Notes: generated by a model from the letters alone, not told the origin. Positions 36,331 through 46,092 are shown, counted from the first letter of the stretch. The stretch: DNA of 64,000 nt from Streptomyces zinciresistens K42 (GCF_000225525.1 NZ_AGBF01000022.1:1-64000); one strand, 5' to 3'. Numbers and translations: made by a program.

Positions 36331-37026
36331 ATGGACATTTCCGGGACCCAGCTGCGAGCCGTACGGGCGGCGCTGTTCACGTCACTCGTCGTGACGCTGA
36401 GCAGCGCGTCGCACGTGCTGCTGTCCCGGGCACCCCTGCCGCTGAACACGGTGGCCGTGCTCGCGGCCGTCGTGTTCGCCGTCGCCTACGCCCTCGCCGG
36501 GCGGGAGCGGACCTTCGGCCGGATCGCCGCGCTGCTGATCCCGCTGGAGCTGGCCGCCGACACGATCCTCACCACCGGGCAGCACATGTGCTACGGCCCT
36601 GCGGGCGGCCCGGTCGCGGGCCCGCTGGCCTCGGTCGGCTGGGACGTGCTGTGCGGCGACGGCACCGAGGTCGGCACCCCGCTGGCGCAGGTCAGCGGCG
36701 ACCCCGGCCGGGTCGCGGCGCTGCTCGCCGAGTCGACCCCGGCCACCGCCTGGCTGCTGCTGGCCGCGCACGTGTGCGTCGGCCTCGTCGCCGCCGCCTG
36801 GCTGCGGCGCGGCGAGCGGGCGCTGGTCCAGGTGCTGCGGGCGCTGGGCGCGAGCACCTTCCGGCCGCTGCGGATCGCGCAGGCGGCCGGCACGGCGCGC
36901 GCGACCGAGCGCCCCGGGCGCGGACCGCTCCCCCAGCGCCGGACGGCCTCCGCCCCGAACCTGCTCCTCGCGTACTCCCTGGGGCGGCGTGGACCGCCGT
37001 GCTCCCCCGCCCTCACCTGCGGGTGA
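36331..37026 (+). CDS. Membrane protein of unknown function
   Basis: 231 aa. Four hydrophobic segments lie at about residues 11-31, 40-57, 64-80 and 137-160. The loop between the third and fourth holds HMCYGPAGG and DVLCGDGTE, with two Cys that could face outside. The C-terminal 60 residues are basic and Pro/Arg-rich. It is followed after 76 bases by a DsbA-like gene on the same strand, so the two may act together at the membrane, but there is no CxxC motif. I do not recognise the family. Confidence 0.6.
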   Translation: MDISGTQLRAVRAALFTSLVVTLSSASHVLLSRAPLPLNTVAVLAAVVFAVAYALAGRERTFGRIAALLIPLELAADTILTTGQHMCYGPAGGPVAGPLASVGWDVLCGDGTEVGTPLAQVSGDPGRVAALLAESTPATAWLLLAAHVCVGLVAAAWLRRGERALVQVLRALGASTFRPLRIAQAAGTARATERPGRGPLPQRRTASAPNLLLAYSLGRRGPPCSPALTCG

Positions 37027-37102
37027 GCGGCGTCCGGCACCGCATTCCCACCCCCACGCATCCCGCACACGGCATGTGTGCGTTCCCATGGAGAAGACCG
37101 AC

Positions 37103-37942
37103 ATGAGCAAGCGGAACAACCAGGCGGCGAAGACGGCGGCGCGCGAGCGCCTGCGGATCGAGCGCGAGCGCGAGGCGAAGCGGGCGAAGGTGAAGCGGCA
37201 GGTCGTCGTGGCCTGCTCGCTCGTGGCCGTCCTCGCCGCGGCGGGCGGCATCGGCTACGCCGTCGTCCAGGCCAACAAGCCCAGCCAGTGGGAGGCCGTG
37301 AAGTCCGACAAGATCGTCGCCCCGGCCAACACCTCGGGCAAGGACGGCCTGACGGTCCTCGTCGGCAAGGACAGCGCGAAGAAGACCCTCAAGATGTACG
37401 AGGACCCGCGCTGCCCGGTCTGCGCCGCGTTCGAGCAGGCGGTCGGCACGACGGTCGAGAAGGACCTCGCGGCCGGCAAGTACAAGGTCCAGTACATCGG
37501 CGGCACGTTCATCGACGGCGACTCGCTGGGCAGCGGCAAGATCGGCTCGGGCGGTGAGGGGTCCAAGAGCGCGATGAGCGCCATGGGCGCCGCGCTCAAC
37601 GTCAGCCCCGACGCCTTCATGAAGTACAAGACCGCCCTGTACTCGACGAAGTTCCACCCCGAGGAGTCGCAGGACAAGTTCAAGGACGACGCCTACCTGA
37701 TCAAGGTCGCCGACACGGTTCCGGAGCTGAAGGGCAACGCCACGTTCCGGAACGCGCTGAAGAAGGGCACCTACGACGCCTGGGCGCTGGCGATGTCGAA
37801 GACCTTCGACACCAACAAGGACGGCGTCACGGGCACGCCGAGCTTCGTCATGGACGGCAAGATCCTCAAGACCGCGCAGGGCAGCCAGCCGATGACGGTC
37901 CCGGACTTCAACCAGGTCGTCGGGGCCGCGCTCAAGGGCTGA
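37103..37942 (+). CDS. Membrane-anchored DsbA-family thioredoxin-fold protein (second copy)
   Basis: 279 aa. A basic N-terminus (KTAARERLRIERERE) and one membrane helix (about 33-53) precede an extracytoplasmic thioredoxin domain. That domain has the redox motif CPVC in YEDPRCPVCAAFEQA and the cis-Pro loop GTPSFVMDG. It probably forms or isomerises disulfides outside the membrane. The ATG at 37103 has GGAGAAG 7 bases before it; an ATG five codons upstream is also in frame but has no ribosome site of its own. Organisation matches the copy at 7.8-8.6 kb, but the two sequences are diverged. Confidence 0.88.
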   Translation: MSKRNNQAAKTAARERLRIEREREAKRAKVKRQVVVACSLVAVLAAAGGIGYAVVQANKPSQWEAVKSDKIVAPANTSGKDGLTVLVGKDSAKKTLKMYEDPRCPVCAAFEQAVGTTVEKDLAAGKYKVQYIGGTFIDGDSLGSGKIGSGGEGSKSAMSAMGAALNVSPDAFMKYKTALYSTKFHPEESQDKFKDDAYLIKVADTVPELKGNATFRNALKKGTYDAWALAMSKTFDTNKDGVTGTPSFVMDGKILKTAQGSQPMTVPDFNQVVGAALKG

Positions 37943-37956
37943 CCCGCCGTCGGTGA

Positions 37957-37990
37957 AGAGCGGGCGAACATTCGGACGTTCGCCCGCTCT
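37957..37990 (+). terminator. Terminator after the second DsbA-like gene
   Basis: A perfect 13-bp stem (AGAGCGGGCGAAC and complement) with an 8-base loop, 14 bases after the stop codon. Confidence 0.8.
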
Positions 37991-38117
37991 CGTCCGTACC
38001 GAGCAGTAACCTGATCGGTCGTGACCAGTCGGCCCCTGGGCCCGCTCCTACCGGACCCTCAGCGGCACCCAGAAGGTCGAGCGCGCCCACGACCCCGTCT
38101 GACCCGCGCCGGGAGCG

Positions 38118-38687
38118 CTACAGGGAGCCGAGGAAGCCGAGCGCCACCCGCCAGGTGGCCTCGGCCGCCTCCGCGTCGTAGTCCGCCAGCCCCGGGTCGG
38201 TGTAGAGGTGGCCGGCGCCCCGGTAGCGGTGGACCTCGACGTCGGCGCCCGCTCTGCCCATCTGGAGATACCAGGCGCTGAGCCAGTCGTCGGTCTCGAA
38301 GGGGTCCGGCTCGGCCACGTGCAGCTGCACCGGCAGCTCCCGCACCGAGGCGCTCGCCGCGATGTCCGAGGTGCCGTGCAGGAGCAGCAGCCCGCGCGCC
38401 TTCTCGTCGCCGAGCGCCAGCGTCTGCGCCACGGAGGCGCCCAGCGAGAACCCGGCGTAGACCAGTCCCCGCCCGGAGTAGGGCGCGGCGGCCAGCACGG
38501 CCCGCTTCAGCAGCTCGTCCTTGCCGATCGACTCGTTGAACTCCATGCCCTCCTCGACCGTCTCGAACGTACGGCCCTCGAAGAGGTCCGGCGTCCACAC
38601 CTCGTGTCCGGCGGCCCGCAGCCGGTCGGCGGCCGCGCGCACCGCGGGCCTGAGGCCATAGGTCGAGTGAAAGAGCATGATGTCCAT
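38118..38687 (-). CDS. Dienelactone hydrolase-family protein
   Basis: 189 aa alpha/beta hydrolase. It starts IMLFHSTYGLRPAVRAAADRL. The nucleophile elbow reads GFSLGAS, with Ser where classical dienelactone hydrolase has Cys. The catalytic His is in GAGHLYTDP and the Asp is probably in AEPDPFE. The substrate is not predictable. It is divergent from mscS across 95 bases. Confidence 0.87.
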   Translation of the reverse strand: MDIMLFHSTYGLRPAVRAAADRLRAAGHEVWTPDLFEGRTFETVEEGMEFNESIGKDELLKRAVLAAAPYSGRGLVYAGFSLGASVAQTLALGDEKARGLLLLHGTSDIAASASVRELPVQLHVAEPDPFETDDWLSAWYLQMGRAGADVEVHRYRGAGHLYTDPGLADYDAEAAEATWRVALGFLGSL

Positions 38688-38782
38688 GGGGCCATGGTGC
38701 CAGCCGGGTACGACAACGCCGTGACGACCGCCTCACCGGCTCGGATGTTCACGACCCCCCGGGGCTGGTTACGTTCGAAGGC

Positions 38783-39901
38783 ATGGAGAACGTACTCCGA
38801 CCACTGATCGTCATCGGCGGCGCGGTGCTGCTCACCCTGTTCATCGGGTGGGCCACCGACCGTCTGCTCCGCAAGGCCGACGAACGGCACAGCGAGACGC
38901 CCCTGTGGGGCCTGCTGCGCCGGATACGGGTGCCGTACCAGCTCGTGCTGTGCACGGCCCTGCTGAGAGGGTCGTACGACGAGGCGAAGCTGCTGCTGGA
39001 GTACCGGGTCGCCCTCGGCCGGGGGCTGACCCTGGTGCTGATCGGCGCGGCCGCCTGGCTGGCGATCCGGATAGCGGCCGCCGTCGTGGAGACCTCGTAC
39101 AGCCGCTACGCGCGCGTCCACCGCGACGCCGCCCGGGTGCGCCGGGTGCGCACCCAGGTGACGCTGATCATGCGGGTGGTGTCCGCGGTGGTCGGCGTGG
39201 TCGCCGCAGCCGCGATGCTGCTGACCTTCCCCGCGTTCCGGGCGGCCGGAGCCTCCCTGCTGGCCTCGGCGGGCATCCTCGGCATCGTCGCCGGTGTCGC
39301 CGCCCAGTCCACGCTGAGCAACATGTTCGCCGGGCTGCAGATCGCCTTCGGCGACATGGTGCGCATCGGGGACACCGTGGTGGTCGACGACGAGTGGGGC
39401 ACCGTCGAGGAGATCACCCTGACGTTCCTGACCGTCCGGACGTGGGACGAGCGCCGGATCACCATGCCGGTCTCGTACTTCACCGCCAAGGCGTTCGAGA
39501 ACTGGTCGCGCGGCGGCGCCCAGATGACCGGCACCGTCTTCCTGCACCTGGACCACTCGGCGCCGATGGAGGCGATGCGCGCCCGGCTGCGCGACATCCT
39601 GCGCGGCTGCCCGGCATGGGACGGCCGCGACCACGGCCTCGTCGTCACCGACTCCACCCCGAGCACGATGGAGGTGCGGGCCCTGGTCACCGCGAAGGAC
39701 GCGGACGACCTGTGGACGGTCCGGGTCACGGTGCGCGAGCAGCTGATCCGCTGGCTGGCCGAGCAGCACCCGTACGCGCTGCCGCGCGTCAACGCCACGG
39801 ACGCGGCCCTGCCGCCCGGCTTCCCCGTCCCCGGCCGGATACCGGGCGCCCGCCGCACCGTCCACCACGACCATCAGCCGGTCCGCCCCGACCGGCCCTG
39901 A
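38783..39901 (+). CDS. MscS-family mechanosensitive channel
   Basis: 372 aa. Membrane segments lie at about residues 10-27, 70-92, 125-147 and 152-170. The pore helix region AGVAAQSTLSNMFAGLQIAFGD and the beta domain VRIGDTVVVDDEWGTVEEITLTF, followed by TMPVSYFTAKAFENWSR, are MscS hallmarks. It releases solutes on osmotic downshift. The ATG follows GAAGG closely. The stop codon falls in a 10-bp tandem repeat. Confidence 0.93.
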   Translation: MENVLRPLIVIGGAVLLTLFIGWATDRLLRKADERHSETPLWGLLRRIRVPYQLVLCTALLRGSYDEAKLLLEYRVALGRGLTLVLIGAAAWLAIRIAAAVVETSYSRYARVHRDAARVRRVRTQVTLIMRVVSAVVGVVAAAAMLLTFPAFRAAGASLLASAGILGIVAGVAAQSTLSNMFAGLQIAFGDMVRIGDTVVVDDEWGTVEEITLTFLTVRTWDERRITMPVSYFTAKAFENWSRGGAQMTGTVFLHLDHSAPMEAMRARLRDILRGCPAWDGRDHGLVVTDSTPSTMEVRALVTAKDADDLWTVRVTVREQLIRWLAEQHPYALPRVNATDAALPPGFPVPGRIPGARRTVHHDHQPVRPDRP

Positions 39902-39950
39902 CCGGCCCCGACCAGCCCTGACCGGCCCTGACCGGCCCTGACCGGCTCAG
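39891..39950. repeat. 10-bp tandem repeat between mscS-like and SDR genes
   Basis: Six consecutive 10-mers derived from ACCGGCCCTG fill 39891-39950; three are exact and the others differ at one to three positions. They cover the end of the channel gene, the 45-base gap and the end of the convergent SDR gene. Confidence 0.85.
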
Positions 39951-40687
39951 TGGCCGCGCTCGGCCCCTCCGTCGACCTGGACGATCTGCGAGGTGATGTG
40001 CCCGGCGCCGTGGGACGCCAGCCAGTGCAGGGTCGCGGCGACGTCCCCCGGCGTGCCGGCCCGTCCCGTCGAGGTCTCCGCGACGAGGCGGGCGCGCCGC
40101 TCCTCGTCCATGCCGGCGCCGAAGAACCCGGTGTCGTCGACATAGCCGGGGGCGACCACGTTCACGGTGATCCCGCGCGGGCCCAGCTGCCGGGCCAGGT
40201 CGTGGGCGTACGGGTGCAGCGCGGCCTTGGACGCCGCGTACGCCCCGCTGCCCGAACCCCGCAACGCGGCGATGGAGCTGAGGAAGAGCACCCGTCCGCC
40301 GGGGTCGGCCAGGCGGTCCTTGAGCGCCTCGGTGAGCAGGGCGGCGGTCAGGGTGTTCAGGCCGAAGTTCAGGGTCCAGTCGTGCAGGACGACGTCGAGG
40401 GGCTCGTCGCTGTCCACGCGCGGCTCCAGGTACCCGGAGCCGCCGGCGCTGTGGACGAGGACGTCCACCGTGCCGAGCCGGTCCGCCACGAACCGCTCCA
40501 CCGCGCGCACCTCGCGCGGCCTGCTCAGGTCCGCCGCGCAGACCAGGGCCCCGGGCACCGCGGCCCGCTCCAGCACCTCCGCGCGGCGGCCGAGCAGCAG
40601 GACCTGATCGCCGTCCGCCGCGAACAGCTGCGCCGTCGCGAGCCCGATCCCCGTACCGCCTCCGCTGATCACCACGTTGCGAGCCAT
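39947..40687 (-). CDS. Short-chain dehydrogenase/reductase
   Basis: 246 aa classical SDR. The Rossmann motif ISGGGTGIGLATA (residues 7-19) sits at the N-terminus. The NSAG-equivalent is HSAGGSG, the Ser lies in FLSSIAAL, and the catalytic YxxxK is YAASKAALH. PGYVDDTGFF follows, and the C-terminus HITSQIVQVDGG is typical of FabG-like members. The substrate is unknown. It lies 38 bases downstream of the antiporter gene and may be co-transcribed. Confidence 0.93.
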   Translation of the reverse strand: MARNVVISGGGTGIGLATAQLFAADGDQVLLLGRRAEVLERAAVPGALVCAADLSRPREVRAVERFVADRLGTVDVLVHSAGGSGYLEPRVDSDEPLDVVLHDWTLNFGLNTLTAALLTEALKDRLADPGGRVLFLSSIAALRGSGSGAYAASKAALHPYAHDLARQLGPRGITVNVVAPGYVDDTGFFGAGMDEERRARLVAETSTGRAGTPGDVAATLHWLASHGAGHITSQIVQVDGGAERGH

Positions 40688-40725
40688 GATCAGATCGTAC
40701 GAAGCAACGGGTCCCCGCACCACGT

Positions 40726-42342
40726 TCACCGCAGGCTGCGCACGTCCAAATGCCGCAGCACCCGGTCCACCACCTCCGGATCGGCACCCGGCTCGCTGCG
40801 CGCGGCCAGCACCTCGTGCCGGGCGGCGCTCAGCAGCTCGCCCTGGATGCGCCGGACCCGCTTCAGCCGGCGGACCCGGTGGTGGACCGCCTCCCTGCGC
40901 TCGTCCTCGCCCATCTCCGGGCTGATCCGCACCCCGATCTCGAAGGCCCGGCGCAGCATCTGCTCCGACAGCTCCTCCGGCAGGTCCTCCACGGACTCGA
41001 TCTCGCGGAGCCGGCGCTTGGCCGCCCGCGCCGCGCGCACCGCGAGCTGCTTCTCGAAGTCCCTCTCCCGCTCGCTGTCGGCGCGCACCCCGAGCCGCCG
41101 CACCAGCCGCGGCAGGGTCAGCCCCTGGAGCACCAGGGTCCCCATGATCACTCCGAAGGCGATGAACACGATCTCGTCCCGGTCCGGGAAGGGCGTGCCC
41201 GCGTCGGTCTCCAGGGGGATGGCCAGCGCCAGGGCCACGGACGCCACGCCGCGCATCCCGGACCACCACATGACGACGGTCTCGCGCCAGCTCATCGGGA
41301 TCTCCTCCTCGACGTCCCGCTTGGCGTGCATCCGTTGGGTGAGCCAGGTGGCCGGCAGCAGGTAGAGCAGCCGCACCAGGACGACGACGACGACCACCGC
41401 GGCGGCCCAGCCGAGCAGTTCCCCCCAGCGGCCGGAGGCCGTGCGCAGCGCGTTGTGCAGTTCGAGCCCGATCAGCCCGAAGGCGACGCCGGTGACGAGG
41501 GTGTCGACGATGTCCCAGAAGGTGTGCCCGGCGAGCCGCGTCATCACGTCGTCGGCGTCGGTGGCGTACTCGGAGAGGAACAGGGCCGTGGTCAGCACGG
41601 CGAGGACGCCCGAGCCGCGCAGTTCCTCGGCGAGCACGTAGGAGGCGTACGGCACGAGCAGGGTGAGCCCGATCTGGAGGGTGGCGTCGCCGAGCAGGTC
41701 CATCACCTTGTTGGCGCCCCAGCCGAGGGCGAGTCCGACGGCCACCGCCACGACCGCCGAGAGGACGAGGTCCAGGCCCGCCTGCCACGCCGAGAAGGAG
41801 CCGCTGACCACGGCGGCGATGGCCACGTGGTAGAGCACGATGGCCGTGACGTCGTTGAAGAGCCCTTCGCCCTCCAGGATGGACACCAGCCGGCGGGGCA
41901 GCCCGAGCCGGCCCGCGACGGCGGTCGCCGCGACGGGGTCGGGCGGCGCGACGAGCGCGCCGAGCGCCAGGGCGGCGGCGAGGGGCAGGCCGGGCACGAT
42001 GGCCTGGGCGACCGCGGCCACGCAGATCATCGTGACGAACACCAGCGCCACGGCCAGCAGGAGGATGGGCCGCACATTGGCCGCGAACTGCCGCCAGGAG
42101 GTGCGCCGTACGGCGGCGTAGAGCAGCGGGGGCAGCAGCAGGGGGAGGATCAGGTCCGGCGGCACGTTGACGTTCGGGACGAACGGCAGCAGCGCGAGGA
42201 CGATCCCGAGCAGGGTCATCAGCACGGGCGCCGGCAGCCCGAGCCGGTCCCCGGCCGGGACGCTCACCAGGGCCCCGAGCAACAGCACGAACAGCAGGGC
42301 CAACTGATCCACGGTCAGCACTCCGGAGAGATCGGTGTCCAC
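40726..42342 (-). CDS. CPA1-family Na+/H+ antiporter
   Basis: 538 aa. About twelve membrane helices span residues 10-410. The family motifs are ALVAPPDPVAATAVAGRLG, LEGEGLFNDVTAIVLY with the transport Asp, FGLIGLELHN, and MRGVASVALALAIP. A cytoplasmic helical tail of about 125 charged residues follows. It exchanges protons for Na+ or K+ for pH and salt control. The start at 42342 has no strong ribosome site. Confidence 0.93.
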   Translation of the reverse strand: MDTDLSGVLTVDQLALLFVLLLGALVSVPAGDRLGLPAPVLMTLLGIVLALLPFVPNVNVPPDLILPLLLPPLLYAAVRRTSWRQFAANVRPILLLAVALVFVTMICVAAVAQAIVPGLPLAAALALGALVAPPDPVAATAVAGRLGLPRRLVSILEGEGLFNDVTAIVLYHVAIAAVVSGSFSAWQAGLDLVLSAVVAVAVGLALGWGANKVMDLLGDATLQIGLTLLVPYASYVLAEELRGSGVLAVLTTALFLSEYATDADDVMTRLAGHTFWDIVDTLVTGVAFGLIGLELHNALRTASGRWGELLGWAAAVVVVVVLVRLLYLLPATWLTQRMHAKRDVEEEIPMSWRETVVMWWSGMRGVASVALALAIPLETDAGTPFPDRDEIVFIAFGVIMGTLVLQGLTLPRLVRRLGVRADSERERDFEKQLAVRAARAAKRRLREIESVEDLPEELSEQMLRRAFEIGVRISPEMGEDERREAVHHRVRRLKRVRRIQGELLSAARHEVLAARSEPGADPEVVDRVLRHLDVRSLR

Positions 42343-42398
42343 AGGGCAGCTTCAAGCCTGCCACGCCGCCGCTCTCACCAGCGGATACGGACGCCCCG

Positions 42399-42869
42399 CT
42401 ACAGAACGCGCCGCATGGAGCGGTGGGGTATCCCCGCGTCGGGGAACTCCGGGCCGTACGCCGCGTAGCCGAGACGCTCGTAGAACCCGAGCGCGTGGGT
42501 CTGGGCGTGCAGGTCCACGGCGGCGAGGCCCCGCGCGCGGGCCGCGTCCTCGACGGCCCGCACCAGCGCGGCGCCGACCCCGAGGCCGCGGGCCTGCCGG
42601 GTCACGGCCAGCCGGCCGAGCGAGCCCACCGAGGGATCGCCGCCGGTCCGGTCCGCGGCGGCCTCGCCGGAGAGCAGGCGTCCGGTGCCGAGCGGCTCGC
42701 CGTCCTCTCCGGTCGCGAGCACGTGCAGCGCGCCGGCGTCGAGGGCGTCGTACTCGATGTCCTGGGGGACGCCCTGCTCGACGACGAAGACCTCCTTGCG
42801 GACCGCGAAGCACGCCTCGCGGTCGGCGGGGTCCTCGGCGACGCGCACGGTGTACGTCGGTGTGCTCAT
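42399..42869 (-). CDS. GNAT-family N-acetyltransferase
   Basis: 156 aa. ElaA-like opening ([23 protein letters not shown]) and the acetyl-CoA loop [18 protein letters not shown], then [14 protein letters not shown]. The acetyl acceptor is unknown. The ATG overlaps the stop of the pseudouridine synthase gene (ATGA), so the two are translationally coupled. Confidence 0.93.
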   Translation of the reverse strand: MSTPTYTVRVAEDPADREACFAVRKEVFVVEQGVPQDIEYDALDAGALHVLATGEDGEPLGTGRLLSGEAAADRTGGDPSVGSLGRLAVTRQARGLGVGAALVRAVEDAARARGLAAVDLHAQTHALGFYERLGYAAYGPEFPDAGIPHRSMRRVL

Positions 42870-43810
42870 GCCCACGTCTCCTCGCGGACCTGCTCCAGGG
42901 CGTCTCGGAGGTCGGCCGGGTAGTCGCTGGCGAACTCGGCCCACCGGCCGTCCCCGGGGTGCTCGAAGCCGAGGCGCACGGCGTGCAGCCACTGCCGGGT
43001 CAGCCGCAGCCGATTGGCGAGGGTCGGGTCGGCGCCGTAGGTCAGATCGCCGACGCAGGGATGCCGGTGGGCCGCCATGTGGACGCGGATCTGGTGGGTG
43101 CGGCCCGTCTCCAGCTTCACGTCGAGCAGGGAGGCCGCGCGGAACGCCTCGATGAGGTCGTAGTGCGTGACGGAGGGCTTGCCCTCTGCCGTGACCGCCC
43201 ACTTGTAGTCGTGCTGGGGGTGGCGGCCGATGGGGGCGTCGATGGTCCCGCTGGTCGGATCGGGGTGGCCCTGGACGAGCGTGTGGTACCGCTTGTCGAC
43301 CGTGCGCTCCTTGAACTGGCGCTTGAGCGAGGTGTACGCGTACTCGGACTTGGCGACGACCATCAGACCGGAGGTGCCCACGTCCAGGCGGTGCACGATG
43401 CCCTGGCGCTCGGCGGCCCCGGAGGTGGAGATCCGGTAGCCGGCGGCGGCCAGGCCGCCGATGACCGTCGGTCCGCTCCAGCCCGGACTCGGGTGCGCGG
43501 CGACACCGACCGGCTTCGCGATGACCACCACGTCGTCGTCGTCGTGCACGATCTCCATGCCCTCGACGGGCTCGGCGACGATCTGCACCGGGGCGGGCGC
43601 CTGCGGCATCTCCACTTCCAGCCAGGCGCCGCCGTGGACGCGCTCGGACTTGCCGACGACCGTGCCGTCGACCAGCACCTTGCCCGCCGCGGCCAGCTCG
43701 GCCGCCTTCGTGCGGGAGAAGCCGAACATGCGGGAGATGGCGGCGTCGACGCGCTCGCCCTCCAGGCCGTCGGGCACGGGCAGGGTACGGATCTCGGGAA
43801 TCGTGCTCAC
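42866..43810 (-). CDS. RluA/RluD-family 23S rRNA pseudouridine synthase
   Basis: 314 aa, GTG start at 43810. The N-terminal S4 RNA-binding domain ([31 protein letters not shown]) is followed by the catalytic domain. That domain has the invariant Asp in [19 protein letters not shown], plus YHTLVQGHP and [13 protein letters not shown]. It probably modifies helix 69 of 23S rRNA as RluD does, though the site cannot be proven from sequence. It lies 62 bases downstream of lspA. Confidence 0.93.
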   Translation of the reverse strand: MSTIPEIRTLPVPDGLEGERVDAAISRMFGFSRTKAAELAAAGKVLVDGTVVGKSERVHGGAWLEVEMPQAPAPVQIVAEPVEGMEIVHDDDDVVVIAKPVGVAAHPSPGWSGPTVIGGLAAAGYRISTSGAAERQGIVHRLDVGTSGLMVVAKSEYAYTSLKRQFKERTVDKRYHTLVQGHPDPTSGTIDAPIGRHPQHDYKWAVTAEGKPSVTHYDLIEAFRAASLLDVKLETGRTHQIRVHMAAHRHPCVGDLTYGADPTLANRLRLTRQWLHAVRLGFEHPGDGRWAEFASDYPADLRDALEQVREETWA

Positions 43811-43872
43811 CCGTCGAGTATGCCGGACGGGCCCGGCGGCCCCGTACGGGCCTGTGGAAAACCCCGCCGGGC

Positions 43873-44529
43873 TCAGTCCTTGTGGACGGTGCCGTCCGGG
43901 TCCAGGCCCTTGAAGGAGAGCAGCACGATCAGGATGCCGCCGCTGACGATCGCGGTGTCGGCGAGGTTGAACACGGCGAAGCCCTTGGGCGCGATGAAGT
44001 CCACGACGGCGCCCTGGAAGACGGCCGGGGCGCGGAAGATCCGGTCGGTGAGGTTGCCGAGGGCGCCTCCGAGCAGCAGGCCGAGCGCGATCGCCCACGG
44101 GACGCTGTACAGCTTGCGGGCAAGCCGGATGATCACCACGATCACGGCGGCCGCGATCGCCGTGAAGATGACGGTGAACGCCTCGCCGAAGCCGAAGGCG
44201 GCGCCCGCGTTGCGGATGCCCTCGAACCGGAGCCAGTCCCCGACGACGTCGATCGGCGGCTGGTGCTCCAGCTTGGCCACCACGAGCATCTTGCTGCTCA
44301 GGTCGATGGCGTACGCGATCATGGCGACCACGAAGAGCACGGCGATCCGCCGCCGTCCCCTGGGCCGGTCCGCGCCGGTCCCGAGCGGCGCGCCGTCGCC
44401 GGAGGGGTCCGCCGGCGCCGTGCCCCCGGCGTCGCCGGCGGCCTTCGCGTCCGCGTCGGACGGCTGGTGCCCGGCACCCGCGGGCTCCGGGGTGTCCGGC
44501 GTACCGATGATGCGCTCCGGCTCTGCCAC
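43873..44529 (-). CDS. lspA: Lipoprotein signal peptidase (signal peptidase II)
   Basis: 218 aa, GTG start. An extra N-terminal cytoplasmic region of about 60 polar residues precedes four membrane helices. The two catalytic Asp motifs are visible: GNLTDRIFR and VFNLADTAI, together with NAGAAFGFG. It cleaves signal peptides from diacylglyceryl-modified prelipoproteins made by Lgt. Confidence 0.96.
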   Translation of the reverse strand: MAEPERIIGTPDTPEPAGAGHQPSDADAKAAGDAGGTAPADPSGDGAPLGTGADRPRGRRRIAVLFVVAMIAYAIDLSSKMLVVAKLEHQPPIDVVGDWLRFEGIRNAGAAFGFGEAFTVIFTAIAAAVIVVIIRLARKLYSVPWAIALGLLLGGALGNLTDRIFRAPAVFQGAVVDFIAPKGFAVFNLADTAIVSGGILIVLLSFKGLDPDGTVHKD

Positions 44530-44599
44530 GTGCGTCCCTCGACCTAGGTACCTGACTGAGGACGAGCGTACGGCACGTCCCGCGGGCCCGGCGTGCCCG

Positions 44600-45796
44600 T
44601 CAGTAGCGGCGCTCCTGCTTCTGCTTGCACTCCACGCACAGGGTCGCGCGCGGGAACGCCTGCATCCTGGCCTTGCCGATGGGGTTGCCGCAGCTCTCGC
44701 ACAGGCCGTAGGTGCCCGCGTCCAGCCGCTCCAGGGCGCGCTCGGCCTGCGTGAGCATCTCGCGCGCGTTGGCGGCGAGCGCCAGCTCGTGCTCACGCGT
44801 GATGTTCTTGGCACCCGTGTCGGCCTGGTCGTCGCCCGCGCCGTCCCCGGAATCCCTCATCAGGCCCACGAGTGACTGCTCGGACGAGGTGATCTCCGCG
44901 CGCAGCCGCACGACCTCGGCCGTCAGCTCGGCCCGCGCCTCCTCGACCTCCTGGGGCGTCCAGGGGTCCTCACCGGGGCGCACCGCGAGCTCGCCGGGCT
45001 CCGCCGCGGCCACGCGCGCGTCGGGAACGGCCTTCCGCACGGCCGTGGCCGTGTCAGGAGTCTTCTTCGCAACCACCGTCGTGGCTCCCGTCTGCTCCGC
45101 GGCCTGGGCCGCTCCCGCCTTCTTGGCCCTGCTCCCGGCGCCGCCCTCCTCGGCGGCCCCCTCGCCCGCGCCGCCCGCGCGTGCGGCGGGCTTCTCGTCC
45201 GCCGCCCGCCCGCGCGCCGCCTTCTTCCCGGTGGCCTTCTTGGTGACCGCCGTCCCGGCGGCCGGTGTCGCGGCCGTCTTCTTCGCGGCCGCCCTGCGGG
45301 TGGCCGTGCCGCCTCCTCCCGCCTTCTTCGCCGTCCCCCCGGCGGCGCTCCCGGCGGCCCGCCCGCCGCCGGTCTCACCGTCCGCCTCCGCGGGCCCGGC
45401 GGCGGCCCGGGAGGCTGCCTTGCCACCCGTCGCCTTCTTCGTCCCGGCCTTCCTCGCCTCGGCCTTCTTCGTCCCGGCCTTCTTCACCTGGGCCTTCTTC
45501 GCTTCGGCCTTCTTCGCGGTGCTCCTCCTGGCCGCGCTCCGCTCGGCCGCGCTCGTCCCGGCCGTGCCCGCCGTGCCCGCACCGGAAGCCGCCGCCCTGC
45601 CGCCGCCGGCCTCCCGCACCGTCTTCACCGGCGGGCGGTCCGGCGTGCCGCGCTCCCCCGCGGAGCCGCCCCGCGCGCTCTTCCTGCCGCTCACGTCCTT
45701 GGCCGCGGCGTCTGCGGGAGCCGCCCCTCCGGAGGCGTCCGCATGAGGGGACCTGCTCGACGCCGACTGCCGTACGGCGGTCTTCTTCGCCACCAT
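44600..45796 (-). CDS. TraR/DksA zinc-finger protein with long Lys/Ala (histone H1-like) N-terminus
   Basis: 398 aa. Residues 290-398 are a normal DksA/TraR module: a helical hairpin ([19 protein letters not shown]), then the zinc finger with four Cys in CESCGNPIG and CVECKQ. The first 280 residues are low-complexity, rich in Lys, Ala, Gly and Thr, with repeated [20 protein letters not shown]-like units such as those of HupS/Lsr2-type or H1-like DNA-binding tails. It may bind RNA polymerase through the C-domain and nucleic acid through the tail. Typical DksA-like proteins are about 110-150 aa, so the extension is unusual. The start is the ATG at 45796. Confidence 0.85.
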   Translation of the reverse strand: MVAKKTAVRQSASSRSPHADASGGAAPADAAAKDVSGRKSARGGSAGERGTPDRPPVKTVREAGGGRAAASGAGTAGTAGTSAAERSAARRSTAKKAEAKKAQVKKAGTKKAEARKAGTKKATGGKAASRAAAGPAEADGETGGGRAAGSAAGGTAKKAGGGGTATRRAAAKKTAATPAAGTAVTKKATGKKAARGRAADEKPAARAGGAGEGAAEEGGAGSRAKKAGAAQAAEQTGATTVVAKKTPDTATAVRKAVPDARVAAAEPGELAVRPGEDPWTPQEVEEARAELTAEVVRLRAEITSSEQSLVGLMRDSGDGAGDDQADTGAKNITREHELALAANAREMLTQAERALERLDAGTYGLCESCGNPIGKARMQAFPRATLCVECKQKQERRY

Positions 45797-46080
45797 GCCG
45801 CGGCCCCTTCACATATTGTGATCTTGCTCGCGAATCGTGCTGGGACGATAAATCGACTCCGGTCCCGCGGCAACGGGGCACACCACCCGATTCGCCCGCC
45901 TCGCGCAGGGAGCACGCCAGACATGCATGCGTTGTGCCCAGCTCCCCGCCGGGTATGCCGCCGGGGCGGCCGTCCCGGAATCCGGACGGGCGCACCGCGC
46001 CATTCGGGTCAGCGCACCGGCCGCGCCCGCCGGCCCCCGGCTGCCCGGAAATCCGGTCGGCCGCTGTCACCGGGGCGCCG

Positions 46081-46086
46081 TACACT
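46081..46086 (+). promoter_or_regulatory. Candidate -10 box of ileS
   Basis: TACACT just upstream of the T-box leader; RNA would begin near 46093. No convincing -35 at 16-18 bases. The rest of 45797-46080 holds no gene I can support; it should contain the promoter of the divergent DksA-type gene. Confidence 0.4.
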
Positions 46087-46092
46087 GGGCGC

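Noticed and set aside
36331-37026. VKOR-type partner for the neighbouring DsbA-like protein
   Set aside because: Four membrane helices fit, but the CxxC active site and the loop Cys pair of VKOR are missing.
45797-46080. Additional small gene between the DksA-type gene and the ileS leader
   Set aside because: Short frames exist on both strands but none has a ribosome site with a plausible protein; treated as a divergent promoter region.
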